DNA of 64,000 bases from Enterococcus devriesei (GTDB lineage: Bacteria; Bacillota; Bacilli; Lactobacillales; Enterococcaceae). Each line of letters starts with the position of its first letter. The stretch's first letter is position 1. The translations under genes and the position numbers were made by a program. The DNA is taken from NCBI RefSeq assembly GCF_001885905.1, contig NZ_JXKM01000001.1:481989-545988 (forward strand), read 5' to 3'. Shown here one piece after another: positions 24,411 through 32,938 of the stretch. Below the pieces are notes generated by a model that had not been told where the DNA came from, did no database searches, and saw only the letters and a list, made by a program, of their open reading frames with translations.

Positions 24411-25406
24411 ATGGTTTGGACAACGATTTGGAGTCATGGGCAGCGGGGGATTGCGCGCTATGCTTCTTCAACAAGCGGAACAATCCAATTAACGATGCGG
24501 AAAATTGTGCCAGTAAGAAAAATTCGTTTCGTTTTTGCGAATGAGTATGGTGAAAAAATTCAACACATCCAAAATTTTTCCTTTAACACAAAGGATCAGA
24601 CACACCGTTTTTCCGATTTTTCTATCCAGCCAGCGGAAGTTTTTAAAACGGCGGCAATTGCGATTGATCCATCGGCCAAAAAATGGCAACTTTCCTTTCA
24701 AGCAGATCCATGTGAAAGTGGCTTTGCCTTTAATGATGCGGATTTTTTTCCGAATACTCAAGCTGGCGATTTTTGCTCTGGCTTAGCGGCGATCGAAGCT
24801 GAAATTGATGGAAAGTGTATGATCGCTTTAGGCGATTCGTTGACCGAAGGGGCTACTTGGACTACGCCAATGCAACGTCAGCTGCGAAAACAATCGCTTT
24901 TTTTAGTCAATCAAGGGATCAATGGCAGCTGCTTGCTTCATGCCAGTAGTGACCAGCCAGCCTCGAAGTCAGTTGACTATTTCTACGGCTTTGACGCCTT
25001 GACACGCTTAAGACATTGTTTGAAAAGTCATAGTAACGTTAGTAGGGTGATTTTGTTTTTTGGCGCCAACGATTTGGTCGACGGTCAGCTGACGTTAGAA
25101 TATTTTCAAGTGAAGATTAAGGAATTGATCACTGTTTGTCAGGATCAAAACATCGGCTATCAATTGTGTACTCTAACACCTTGTTTAGGGTATCCGGGAA
25201 TGGATGAAGAAAAAGAATGCTTGCGACAAAAAATTAATCATTGGCTGCGAAATGAATATACGGAGCTGTGGGATTTTGCCGCCATGGTGGAGGATCAAGG
25301 ACGATTAAAGCCGGTCTTCGATAGTGGTGATCATTTACATTTTAATGCCGCGGCTGGTTTGACGATTGCACGTCAAATTTCTAGTGATTTTGTTAAAGGG
25401 GAGTAA
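24411..25406 (+). CDS. SGNH/GDSL hydrolase
   Basis: Cytoplasmic esterase-like protein of 331 aa without signal peptide. The N-terminal ~130 residues look like a beta-rich accessory domain. The SGNH core begins at GDSLTEG, residues 141-147, with nucleophile Ser143. It continues with the oxyanion glycine region NQGINGS, the GANDL block and the catalytic D-x-x-H in DSGDHLHFN. It lies 62 nt behind the siderophore permease, so it may be co-transcribed and could act on imported siderophore or its esters; that is inference. Confidence 0.82.
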   Translation: MVWTTIWSHGQRGIARYASSTSGTIQLTMRKIVPVRKIRFVFANEYGEKIQHIQNFSFNTKDQTHRFSDFSIQPAEVFKTAAIAIDPSAKKWQLSFQADPCESGFAFNDADFFPNTQAGDFCSGLAAIEAEIDGKCMIALGDSLTEGATWTTPMQRQLRKQSLFLVNQGINGSCLLHASSDQPASKSVDYFYGFDALTRLRHCLKSHSNVSRVILFFGANDLVDGQLTLEYFQVKIKELITVCQDQNIGYQLCTLTPCLGYPGMDEEKECLRQKINHWLRNEYTELWDFAAMVEDQGRLKPVFDSGDHLHFNAAAGLTIARQISSDFVKGE

Positions 25407-25461
25407 TCCTCTTTTTATTTTGGGTGGATTTTGTTAGTATTTCTGATAAGAAGGTGAAGGA

Positions 25462-25998
25462 ATGGAGAAAAAGAAATTACGTCAGCTTGCAATTAAGCGT
25501 CTAACAGCGTTAGTCAATAGTGACGAGCGACAAACGCAGGTGAATAGTATTTTGAATGAATTTTATCAAAGCTCTTTTTGGAAGGAAGCAAAGAGCATCG
25601 GAGTAACTATGGCAACCGATTTTGAATTTCCAACATCTGAATTGATTCAAGCGGCATTAACAGCTGGAAAAAAAGTCGCGGTGCCTAAATCGTTACCAAA
25701 AGGTGAAATGGTTTTTCATTGGATCGACCCGGAGACCCCTTTTTACACGACGAAGTTTGGCGTGGAAGAACCAGCTATTGAAAATATTGCTGTCTCGAAG
25801 GAACTTGATCTTTTGATCGTTCCCGGGTTAATCTATAATCACGCAGGCTATCGTATCGGTTTTGGTGGTGGCTATTATGATCGCTATTTGGCGAGTTATC
25901 AAGGGAAAACAGCTAGTTTAGTTTTCAAGGAACAATTGGTAGAAGAGTGGGCGATTGAACCCTTTGATCAACCGATTCAGCAATTATTTCTTGCTTAG
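25462..25998 (+). CDS. 5-formyltetrahydrofolate cyclo-ligase family protein
   Basis: Converts 5-formyl-THF to 5,10-methenyl-THF with ATP; 178 aa. The substrate/ATP motif GFGGGYYDRYL is near residue 133, and the N-terminal KKLRQLAIKRL helix with basic residues is typical. Followed 34 nt later by a rhomboid gene, the yqgN-yqgP order of B. subtilis. Confidence 0.9.
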   Translation: MEKKKLRQLAIKRLTALVNSDERQTQVNSILNEFYQSSFWKEAKSIGVTMATDFEFPTSELIQAALTAGKKVAVPKSLPKGEMVFHWIDPETPFYTTKFGVEEPAIENIAVSKELDLLIVPGLIYNHAGYRIGFGGGYYDRYLASYQGKTASLVFKEQLVEEWAIEPFDQPIQQLFLA

Positions 25999-26031
25999 AA
26001 AAGAATCTATTAAAGATGAGAGAGGTATCAA

Positions 26032-26700
26032 ATGAGAAAAGACAAGCCTTATGTGACCTATGCTTTTTTTGCCATCAATACGGTGGTTTTCGTGCTGCAA
26101 TATGTATTGCCTAGTTTAGGAATTGAAAATCAATTAGGGATGTTCTCGCCAGCTGTGATTTTGCAGCATCAATATTGGCGTTTTATTACACCGATGTTCA
26201 TTCATTTCGGGTTGATGCACTTTGCCTTGAACAGTGTCGTGCTTTACTACATGGGTCAGCAATGTGAAGCAATCTTTGGTCATTGGCGTTTTGGTGTAAT
26301 TTATTTACTTGGCGGTATCATGGGGAATTTCGCCAGTTTTGCTTTTAATCAGCCGACGACTTTATCAGGAGGAGCCAGCACGGCAATCTTTGGTTTATTC
26401 GGAGCCTTTCTAGTGGTCGGGCTCCATTATCGGGATAACGGTGCGATCCAAGCATTGACACGGCAATTTGCTTTGTTCATCTTAATGAATTTAGTTTTTG
26501 GTGTGTTTGATTCTACCATTGATATTTGGGGGCATTTAGGCGGTCTGATCGGTGGTGCTTTAGCAGGTTGGACGTTAGCAGTTCCATTTGGTCAAGAACG
26601 ATTTACAGTGCGGGCGCGAGTCACTGCAGGGCTGGTTTTCATTTTTGCCCTCGTACTGATGGTTTTCTTCGGCTTAAGAAAATTTGGCTTGTACCTTTAA
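26032..26700 (+). CDS. Rhomboid family intramembrane serine protease
   Basis: Six-TM rhomboid of 222 aa. The catalytic dyad is Ser116 in GGAST and His168 in WGHLGG. The oxyanion-side HFGLMHFALNS motif is near residues 58-68. Unlike B. subtilis YqgP/GluP, it has no N-terminal cytosolic or C-terminal TPR domain, so it is the minimal core. Substrates are unknown; in the YqgP family membrane transporter quality control is reported. Confidence 0.92.
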   Translation: MRKDKPYVTYAFFAINTVVFVLQYVLPSLGIENQLGMFSPAVILQHQYWRFITPMFIHFGLMHFALNSVVLYYMGQQCEAIFGHWRFGVIYLLGGIMGNFASFAFNQPTTLSGGASTAIFGLFGAFLVVGLHYRDNGAIQALTRQFALFILMNLVFGVFDSTIDIWGHLGGLIGGALAGWTLAVPFGQERFTVRARVTAGLVFIFALVLMVFFGLRKFGLYL

Positions 26701-26708
26701 TTTATACT

Positions 26709-26741
26709 AGGAGCTGTGACGAAAAGATTGTCACAGCTCCT
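26709..26741. terminator. Perfect 12-bp hairpin after the rhomboid gene
   Basis: AGGAGCTGTGAC / GTCACAGCTCCT with a 9-nt loop but only a weak T run after it. A transcript-end structure is plausible; terminator strength is doubtful. Confidence 0.55.
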
Positions 26742-26925
26742 TCGTCTGAAGAAAGGATGTCGCAGTAGCCGCTTTTATCACGGACTCCTTTGATAATCAG
26801 CAAAATAATGTTTCATGCAATCTGATTTTGTTATAAGATAAGGAATGTTCAGTACCTGACGGATAATGAAATAAAAGTTTTAAAAGGAAATCGCGATTGG
26901 GCTATAAAAAAATCAATTTTTTCTG

Positions 26926-26931
26926 TATAAT
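26926..26931 (+). promoter_or_regulatory. Probable -10 box for yqgQ-glcK
   Basis: TATAAT 18 nt before the yqgQ start codon; no good -35 is seen, and the resulting leader would be very short. Confidence 0.4.
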
Positions 26932-26948
26932 ACTGGGGATGTGGTTTA

Positions 26949-27155
26949 ATGGAAAGTTTGTATGATGTACAGCAGCTGCTGAAGCAATTTGGCATTTATG
27001 TCTATGTGGGAAAGCGTATTTATGACATCGAATTGATGCAAATTGAGTTGAAGAATTTGTACGAGGGACGTGTGATCGATCGCGATACCTATCTGCAGGG
27101 CTGGCATATTTTAAGACGAGAGCATCACATTGAAGAAAGTCGAGAAGGTGACTAG
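26949..27155 (+). CDS. yqgQ: YqgQ family protein (DUF910)
   Basis: A 68-aa three-helix protein (MESLYDVQQLLKQFGIYVYV at the start, YLQGWHILRREHH near the end). The family has no firm function and typically precedes the ROK glucokinase gene, as here (1-nt gap). Start ATG 26949 follows GGGGATGTGG. Confidence 0.88.
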   Translation: MESLYDVQQLLKQFGIYVYVGKRIYDIELMQIELKNLYEGRVIDRDTYLQGWHILRREHHIEESREGD

Positions 27156-27156
27156 G

Positions 27157-28113
27157 ATGGATAAAAAATTATTAGGAATTGACCTAGGCGGTACAACAGT
27201 AAAATTTGCAATTTTAACTGAGTCTGGTGAGATCCAACAAAAATGGAGCATTGAAACAAATATTTTGGATGATGGGTCCCACATCGTACCGGATATTATT
27301 GATTCGATCAATCATCATTTATCTTTGTATAATATGACACCGGAACAATTTATCGGTATTGGAATGGGTACGCCTGGGAGTGTCGATATTGAAGCTGGGA
27401 CTGTGATCGGTGCGTACAATTTAAATTGGACGACCTTGCAGCAGGTTAAAAAGGAAATCGAAGCAGGAACGAAGATTAAATTTACGATCGACAATGACGC
27501 GAATGTGGCGGCTTTAGGTGAACGCTGGATGGGCGCTGGTGAGAATGAACCGGACGTCGTCTTCATGACCTTAGGAACTGGTGTTGGCGGCGGGATTGTC
27601 ATGAATGGCGAATTACTTCATGGTGTTGCTGGCTGTGCGGGTGAAATTGGTCATGTGACGGTGGACCCTAACGGCTTTGAGTGTACTTGTGGGAAACGCG
27701 GCTGTCTTGAGACTGTTGCCAGCGCGACGGGTGTTGTACGGGTGGCACGTCAGCTAGCGGAAGAATACGCAGGCGGCTCAATTTTGAAGGCACGCTTAGA
27801 TAATGGCGAAGATATCACTAGTAAAGATGTGTTTGAACTAGCTGAAAAAGAAAATGACGATTTGGCCTTGATGGTCGTGGACAAAGTGACTTTCTATTTA
27901 GGTCTGGCTTGCGGGAATCTTGGAAACACACTGAACCCTTCAACAATCGTAATCGGTGGCGGAGTGTCAGCGGCGGGTGAATTTTTACGTAGTCGGATCG
28001 AAACGTATTTCAAAGAATTTACGTTCCCACAAGTTCGTGAAAGTACAAAAATCAAACTTGCAGAATTAGGCAATGAAGCTGGCGTCATTGGCGCTGCTTC
28101 ACTAGCAAAATAG
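27157..28113 (+). CDS. glcK: ROK-family glucokinase
   Basis: Phosphorylates intracellular glucose; 318 aa. The ATP-binding DLGGTTVKF is near residue 8, the catalytic Asp in IDNDANVAALGE, and the ROK zinc signature is CTCGKRGCLE with the upstream GEIGHVTV His. I chose ATG 27157, 8 nt after AAGGTG, over a TTG inside yqgQ. In this window it could phosphorylate glucose left after galactose or other sugar uptake. Confidence 0.93.
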   Translation: MDKKLLGIDLGGTTVKFAILTESGEIQQKWSIETNILDDGSHIVPDIIDSINHHLSLYNMTPEQFIGIGMGTPGSVDIEAGTVIGAYNLNWTTLQQVKKEIEAGTKIKFTIDNDANVAALGERWMGAGENEPDVVFMTLGTGVGGGIVMNGELLHGVAGCAGEIGHVTVDPNGFECTCGKRGCLETVASATGVVRVARQLAEEYAGGSILKARLDNGEDITSKDVFELAEKENDDLALMVVDKVTFYLGLACGNLGNTLNPSTIVIGGGVSAAGEFLRSRIETYFKEFTFPQVRESTKIKLAELGNEAGVIGAASLAK

Positions 28114-28138
28114 AAAAGGTAAGAGAGGAATCTAACAG

Positions 28139-28540
28139 ATGTCAATTTGGTGGAAAATAAATATTGTTCTGATTTCATTAATCGCTTTGTATGCTCTATA
28201 TGAGTTGTATGTGCGGATCATGATGAAACGTTCAGCAAAAGTTATCTCACAGGAAGAATTTCAAGCAGGAATGCGTAAAGCACAAATTATCGATGTTCGT
28301 GAACGAGATGAATTCAACGCAAAACACATTTTAGGTGCTCGCAGCTTCCCTTACAGCATGTTAAAAGAATCAATGGGGTCTTTACGTAAAGATCAACCAA
28401 TCTATATCTATGATCAAAACAAAACGATTAGTGCCCGTGCCGCTAATTTATTGCGGAAAAACGGCTACCAAAACTTGTTCATTCTTAAAGGCGGCATGCA
28501 AGACTGGACAGGTAAAATCAAACAGAAAAAAGTCGATTAA
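28139..28540 (+). CDS. Membrane-anchored rhodanese-like protein without the catalytic Cys
   Basis: A 133-aa protein with an N-terminal TM segment (residues 7-25) and a cytoplasmic rhodanese domain (AQIIDVRERDEFNAKHILGA). The active loop reads IYDQNKTISARA, with Asp where thiosulfate sulfurtransferases have the persulfide Cys. Sulfur transfer is therefore unlikely; a binding role is more likely. This matches the YqhL type that follows yqgQ-glcK in related genomes. Confidence 0.85.
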   Translation: MSIWWKINIVLISLIALYALYELYVRIMMKRSAKVISQEEFQAGMRKAQIIDVRERDEFNAKHILGARSFPYSMLKESMGSLRKDQPIYIYDQNKTISARAANLLRKNGYQNLFILKGGMQDWTGKIKQKKVD

Positions 28541-28588
28541 ATCGAAGCTGTGACAGAAGCTACTTCTGGAACGACGTTTATTCACAAA

Positions 28589-28634
28589 CAGAAACTGTGA
28601 CAAGAGACTTTTGTCATAGTTTCTGTTTTTTTTT
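28589..28634 (+). terminator. Intrinsic terminator after the rhodanese gene
   Basis: CAGAAACTGTGACAA / TTGTCATAGTTTCTG with one mismatch, followed by nine T residues. Confidence 0.9.
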
Positions 28635-28657
28635 AGCAGACAGACAGCGATGTTCGA

Positions 28658-28686
28658 TTGACGGGACACTAGATTCCCTTTATGAT
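28658..28686 (+). promoter_or_regulatory. Promoter of the HAD phosphatase gene
   Basis: TTGACG (28658-28663), 17 bp, TATGAT (28681-28686). Confidence 0.75.
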
Positions 28687-28716
28687 GGACGTTGAGAACT
28701 TTTTTTGGAGGTAAGT

Positions 28717-29526
28717 ATGAGTATAAAACTAGTCGCCATCGATTTAGATGGAACATTGTTAAATGATCATCATGAAATCAATCAACCGGTCGTTGATTGT
28801 ATCAAAGAAGCGCGTAAGCAGGGCGTCTATGTGGTTCTTTCTACCGGACGGCCCTTATCTGGAACAAAGGCACAACTAGAGACACTAGGGTTGAATCAGC
28901 TGGACGATTATATCATTACCTATAATGGCGCTCTTGTACTAAACACAAATACGTGGGAAATCATTGCTGAACATGGCTTAACCCGGGAAAATTATTTGGA
29001 GATCGATCATTTGGCACGTTTGCTGGACGTTCATTTACACGTTGCGGACAAAGAGGCGATGTATACAGCCAATCGTGATATTAGTCCTTATACTATTTTG
29101 GAATCTTATTTGGTGAATTTGCCGCTGCATTATCGGACACCAGAAGAAATCGCGAAAGAAGTGTTACCGACTAAGATGATGATGATCGATGATCCGGAGC
29201 TTTTAAGTGAAGCTTTCAAAAAAATTCCAGCTGAGTTTTTTGAGAAATATACCATCGTCCGCAGTACACCGTTTTTCATTGAAGTATTGAATCCAAATAC
29301 TAGTAAAGGTTTGGCATTGAAGGAATTAAGCGAGCATTTAGGCATCCAGCAGAGTGAAGTTATGGCGATTGGCGATGCTGAAAATGATCTTTCGATGATC
29401 GAATTTGCCGGTACAGGTGTAGCAATGGGAAATGCGAGTGAAACAATCAAAGCTGCCGCTGATTATACAGTGGCTACGAATTTAGAAGATGGTGTTAAAG
29501 AAGCGTTTGAAAACTGGGTACTTTAA
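28717..29526 (+). CDS. Cof-type HAD-IIB family phosphatase
   Basis: Cytoplasmic sugar/nucleotide-phosphate phosphatase of 269 aa. Motif I is DLDGTLLND at the N terminus, motif II LSTGRP, and motif IV GDAENDLSM; the variable cap lies between. I chose ATG 28717, 8 nt after TTGGAGG, over an in-frame TTG overlapping that SD. Substrates of Cof-type enzymes are broad and cannot be deduced. Confidence 0.92.
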   Translation: MSIKLVAIDLDGTLLNDHHEINQPVVDCIKEARKQGVYVVLSTGRPLSGTKAQLETLGLNQLDDYIITYNGALVLNTNTWEIIAEHGLTRENYLEIDHLARLLDVHLHVADKEAMYTANRDISPYTILESYLVNLPLHYRTPEEIAKEVLPTKMMMIDDPELLSEAFKKIPAEFFEKYTIVRSTPFFIEVLNPNTSKGLALKELSEHLGIQQSEVMAIGDAENDLSMIEFAGTGVAMGNASETIKAAADYTVATNLEDGVKEAFENWVL

Positions 29527-29533
29527 AAATTTG

Positions 29534-29570
29534 AACTTCCGTTAGCTTTTTTGCTGCGGAAGTTTTTTTA
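29534..29570 (+). terminator. Intrinsic terminator of the HAD gene
   Basis: AACTTCCG / CGGAAGTT stem with a T-rich loop and a tail of seven T residues. Confidence 0.8.
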
Positions 29571-29653
29571 TAATTGCATATTCCACGATTTTTCTCTACT
29601 CTTAAATATAAAGATAAGAAGTTATCAGAATCTTAGAATAATGGAGAATATAT

Positions 29654-31426
29654 ATGAAAAAAATTGCGATTATTGGCGCCGGTCCCTATGGCTTGATCGC
29701 TTTGGAGCGGCTGATCAAGCAAGCTCCGGCAGATGAAGAAACAAATATCCTGCTTTTCGATCCCTTAGGTCCTGGCGGTGAAGTCTGGCGTAGCGAACAA
29801 AGCAGTCAAGTGATCATGAACACGGTCATGCAGCACGTGACGGTGTTTGCAGAAGACCAAGGACCTAATCTAGCTGAGTGGAGTCGAAACTATGCTAAAG
29901 ATTATTTAACCACAATTGGGGTTCCATCCTCTTCGGACCTCTTTGCCGAAACGAATTTAGGAAAAAATGAGTATTGTCAACGGCGATATTATGGGATTTA
30001 TCAGCAATGGTTTTATCAAGAGCTGGTCAAAAATTTACCCACCCACATAACGGTTTCTTTGATTAAAGAATATGTCGATGATTTGACGTTAGAAACTAAT
30101 CAGATCATTCTTTCTGCGGGTAAACCCTATGTCGTGACGGATCTGATCTTAGCCACTGGTCATGGTGGCAATTTTCTCAGTAGCACAGAAGAAGAAAATC
30201 AACAATTCGCTAACGCTCATAAGCTCTTCTATCAAGGCCCGATTAATCCAGCAGATACGCCACTAGAAGTTATAAAAAATAATGAGACAGTCATCTTGCG
30301 AGGGTTAGGTTTGAGTTTTTATGATTATATTGGGTTGTTCGTCGATAAGTGGGGCGGGGCATTTAGTGAAGTAGACAGTCACTTGACTTATCAAAAAACG
30401 GGCAAAGAAAATACCTTAGTCGTCGGTTCTGGCCGAGGGTTGCCTTATCACACTAGACCTAAAAATCAAAAAGATGCTGGAGAAGACGCTGAACCGAAAA
30501 TTCTGACGAAAAAATTTATGGAAGTTTTTGGTGGGAGTGCGGAAGAACTAATTGACTTATTAAAAAAGGAAGCGGAATTGGTTTATTACCAGCATCAATT
30601 AGTAAACAGCCCAATTCGGGAGGCTTTTTTACGAGACTATCAGTTGGGGGATCGGCAAAAAGTGTTAACGAAGTATCAAATTCTAGTTGCGGACCAATTC
30701 GATTGGGAAAAATTATTCGATCCCGCGAAGGATATCACGCCACAGGATTTTCCCAGCTTTATCAAAACCTATCTTGCCAATGATATTGCGGAAGCGGAGC
30801 AAGGCAATCGCAACGGAGCAATCGCGGCTGCTTTGGATACGTATAAGGAACTACAAGAACCTTTTAATTATATGCTGGACCATGAAAAGTTTAAGCCAAA
30901 AGAATATTTCGAAGATTTTTTCGGCAACTTCAATCGCAATTATAGCTTTCTAACGATTGGTGCACCAGTGATCCGTCAAAAGCAATTATTAGCGTTAGCA
31001 GAGGCGGGAATCATTGAATTTTTGGCCCCTAATATGAAAGTCGAGAAAGAAAAAGGGCAGTTTCGTACTTATAGTAAGCAGCTGCCGGAGCGGCAATTTT
31101 CAGCGAGTTATTTGATTGAAGCCCGCTTGCCAGCAACGAGTTTTAAGCGAACAAAAAACAAATTATTGATCCAGATGCGTAAGAAGGGGTATTTGAAAGC
31201 TCACGGTGTTTTTTATGACGGAGAGTTCCACGAGACGGGGGCGCTGCAAGTAAAACGCGAGACGCATCAAGTAATTGATAAAAATGGACAAGTTTTGCCA
31301 CATGTTTTTTGCTATGGCATTCCTCTTGAAGGATTGGACTGGCTGAATGCAGCTTCACCACGGCCAAAAAGTCACGACCGAGTCTTTCAATTGGCAGAAC
31401 AGATTGCAAGTAATTTATTTATATAA
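29654..31426 (+). CDS. Large FAD/NAD(P)-binding protein of unknown substrate
   Basis: A 590-aa cytoplasmic flavoprotein-like protein. The N-terminal dinucleotide-binding motif is IIGAGPYGLIALERL. A second glycine motif VVGSGRGLPYHTRP lies near residue 257, and DLILATGHGG is the usual strand after the FAD site. It belongs to the FAD-NAD(P)-binding family found in lactic acid bacteria and proteobacteria, with no established reaction. GGAG lies 9 nt before ATG 29654. It is a single gene; its 3' side is a reverse-oriented repeat copy. Confidence 0.8.
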   Translation: MKKIAIIGAGPYGLIALERLIKQAPADEETNILLFDPLGPGGEVWRSEQSSQVIMNTVMQHVTVFAEDQGPNLAEWSRNYAKDYLTTIGVPSSSDLFAETNLGKNEYCQRRYYGIYQQWFYQELVKNLPTHITVSLIKEYVDDLTLETNQIILSAGKPYVVTDLILATGHGGNFLSSTEEENQQFANAHKLFYQGPINPADTPLEVIKNNETVILRGLGLSFYDYIGLFVDKWGGAFSEVDSHLTYQKTGKENTLVVGSGRGLPYHTRPKNQKDAGEDAEPKILTKKFMEVFGGSAEELIDLLKKEAELVYYQHQLVNSPIREAFLRDYQLGDRQKVLTKYQILVADQFDWEKLFDPAKDITPQDFPSFIKTYLANDIAEAEQGNRNGAIAAALDTYKELQEPFNYMLDHEKFKPKEYFEDFFGNFNRNYSFLTIGAPVIRQKQLLALAEAGIIEFLAPNMKVEKEKGQFRTYSKQLPERQFSASYLIEARLPATSFKRTKNKLLIQMRKKGYLKAHGVFYDGEFHETGALQVKRETHQVIDKNGQVLPHVFCYGIPLEGLDWLNAASPRPKSHDRVFQLAEQIASNLFI

Positions 31427-31503
31427 GCCAATAGGCAAGCTACCTCCTATCAAGGAATTTATTTTTCGAACCCCACGAAAAATAAATTTGATCCACATTA
31501 CGC

Positions 31504-31594
31504 CTATCATTATGCTAAACTGTTCCAACATTATTAAAGCAGAAAATATTTTTCACTCTTCAACTATACAAACTGCGAAAAGCATAAGTGACAA
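31504..31594 (-). repeat. Dispersed stem-loop repeat, long form (copy 5, minus strand)
   Basis: On the minus strand TTGTCA-C-TTATGCT (31594-31581) pairs perfectly over the inner 7 bp with AGCATAA-TGATAG (31516-31504). The pair at stem position 3 is A-T. It starts in the T-tract of the minus-strand terminator of the DUF3042-like gene. The companion second hairpin ATTTATTTTTCG / CGAAAAATAAAT lies at about 31457-31490. Confidence 0.8.
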
Positions 31595-31621
31595 AAAAAA
31601 GAAAGCCAAGGCTTTCTTTTT
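31595..31621. terminator. Terminator of the DUF3042-like gene
   Basis: GAAAGCC-AA-GGCTTTC with A8 before and T8 after, so it can work on both strands; it ends the minus-strand small gene. Confidence 0.8.
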
Positions 31622-31789
31622 TTATCGAGCGATTCTTTTCCGACGAGCTTTTTTACGATTTTCGTCGATCTTTGATTCTTTTTCTTCGATGGGATCAATA
31701 ACTTTCTTTTTAACGCCCATCACCACACCAGCAACGACGGCAGCTGCCGTTAATGTACCGGTAAAAAATCCTGAAGCAAATTTACGCAT
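31622..31789 (-). CDS. DUF3042 family small membrane-associated protein
   Basis: A 55-aa protein (MRKFASGFFTGTLTAAAVVA at the start). A glycine/alanine-rich hydrophobic segment is followed by a long, highly charged tail (DPIEEKESKIDENRKKARR), the DUF3042 layout seen in Lactobacillales. I chose the ATG at 31789, preceded by AAAGGAG, over an in-frame ATG 10 codons upstream. Function unknown. Confidence 0.8.
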   Translation of the reverse strand: MRKFASGFFTGTLTAAAVVAGVVMGVKKKVIDPIEEKESKIDENRKKARRKRIAR

Positions 31790-31867
31790 AATCCTCACTC
31801 CTTTACCTGATACCTTCATTATGAAGCAAAAGTAAAAAAATAGAAAGTTTTACGAACGGAAAAGCCC

Positions 31868-31896
31868 TTGCAATTATTTAGTAAACAAACTATAAT
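31868..31896 (+). promoter_or_regulatory. Promoter of the galE-galT-galR operon
   Basis: TTGCAA (31868-31873), 17 bp, TATAAT (31891-31896). Confidence 0.85.
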
Positions 31897-31909
31897 TTGT
31901 TTACTAAAT
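31876..31909. promoter_or_regulatory. Perfect palindromic operator over the gal promoter
   Basis: ATTTAGTAAACAAA and TTTGTTTACTAAAT are a perfect 14-bp inverted repeat around CTATAA. It covers the spacer, the -10 box and the start region. Most of it lies before the transcription start, so it acts as DNA rather than an RNA hairpin. The operon's own LacI-family repressor (34433) is the natural candidate ligand. Confidence 0.8.
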
Positions 31910-31936
31910 AAAATTAAAATGATTGGAGTCGATCAA

Positions 31937-32926
31937 ATGGCAATTTTAGTTCTTGGAGGAGCTGGCTATATTGGTTCTCATACTGTCGATAAGCTCGTAT
32001 CGCAAAATTATGATGTAGTAGTGGTAGATAATTTATTAACAGGACACCGTGGCGCGATTCATCCGAAGGCGCGGTTTTATGAAGGCGATTGTCGTGACAA
32101 AGAATTTTTAGCGGGCGTGTTCAAAAAAGAAACCATCGAAGGTGTTGTTCATTTTGCGGCCAGCTCATTAGTCGGCGAGTCGGTAGAAAAGCCCTTAAAA
32201 TATTTCAACAACAATGTGATCGGCATGGAAGTTTTACTGGAAGTAATGGAAGAATTCGGCGTGAAAAATATCGTCTTTTCATCAACCGCAGCGACCTACG
32301 GTGAGCCTGGGGTTTCTCCAATCAGTGAAGAGGTTCCAACCAATCCGAAGAATCCTTACGGCGAAAGCAAGTTAATGATGGAAAAAATGATGAAGTGGTG
32401 TGACAACGCCTACGGAATGCGCTATGTTGCGTTACGTTACTTCAATGTAGCAGGAGCCAAGTCTGATGCTAGCATTGGGGAAGATCATGATCCAGAGACT
32501 CATTTAGTACCGATTATCTTACAAGTCGCCTTAGGTCAAAGAGATCATTTGACGATTTTTGGTGAAGATTATGACACACCAGACGGGACATGCATCCGTG
32601 ACTACGTTCAAGTTGAAGACTTGGCAGCGGCCCATATTTTGGCCTTAGAATATTTGAAGGCCGGCAATCCAAGTAATTTCTTTAATCTTGGATCAAATAA
32701 CGGTTATTCTGTAAAAGAAATGTTAGATGCGGCAAGAGAAGTGACTGGAAAAGATATTCCAGCGGAGATAGGCCCCCGTCGTGCCGGCGATCCCAGCCGT
32801 TTAGTGGCGTCTAGTGACAAGGTCAAAGAAACATTAGGCTGGAAGCCAGAATACACTGATGTAAAAGCGATTATTGAAACCGCGTGGAATTGGCACGTTA
32901 GTCATCCCCACGGCTATGAGGACTAG
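31937..32926 (+). CDS. galE: UDP-glucose 4-epimerase
   Basis: Extended short-chain dehydrogenase of 329 aa that interconverts UDP-glucose and UDP-galactose. The NAD motif is GGAGYIGSH at residues 6-14, the catalytic Ser in FSSTAATYG, and the YxxxK pair is YGESK. I chose ATG 31937, 8 nt after TTGGAG; upstream in-frame codons lie inside the operator. First gene of a Leloir operon lacking galK in this window. Confidence 0.94.
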   Translation: MAILVLGGAGYIGSHTVDKLVSQNYDVVVVDNLLTGHRGAIHPKARFYEGDCRDKEFLAGVFKKETIEGVVHFAASSLVGESVEKPLKYFNNNVIGMEVLLEVMEEFGVKNIVFSSTAATYGEPGVSPISEEVPTNPKNPYGESKLMMEKMMKWCDNAYGMRYVALRYFNVAGAKSDASIGEDHDPETHLVPIILQVALGQRDHLTIFGEDYDTPDGTCIRDYVQVEDLAAAHILALEYLKAGNPSNFFNLGSNNGYSVKEMLDAAREVTGKDIPAEIGPRRAGDPSRLVASSDKVKETLGWKPEYTDVKAIIETAWNWHVSHPHGYED

Positions 32927-32938
32927 GAGGAAGTATGA

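Noticed and set aside
31347-31835. Plus-strand frame of 162 codons across the end of the flavoprotein gene
   Set aside because: It overlaps a real gene, a repeat copy, a terminator and the DUF3042-like gene on the other strand; no SD.
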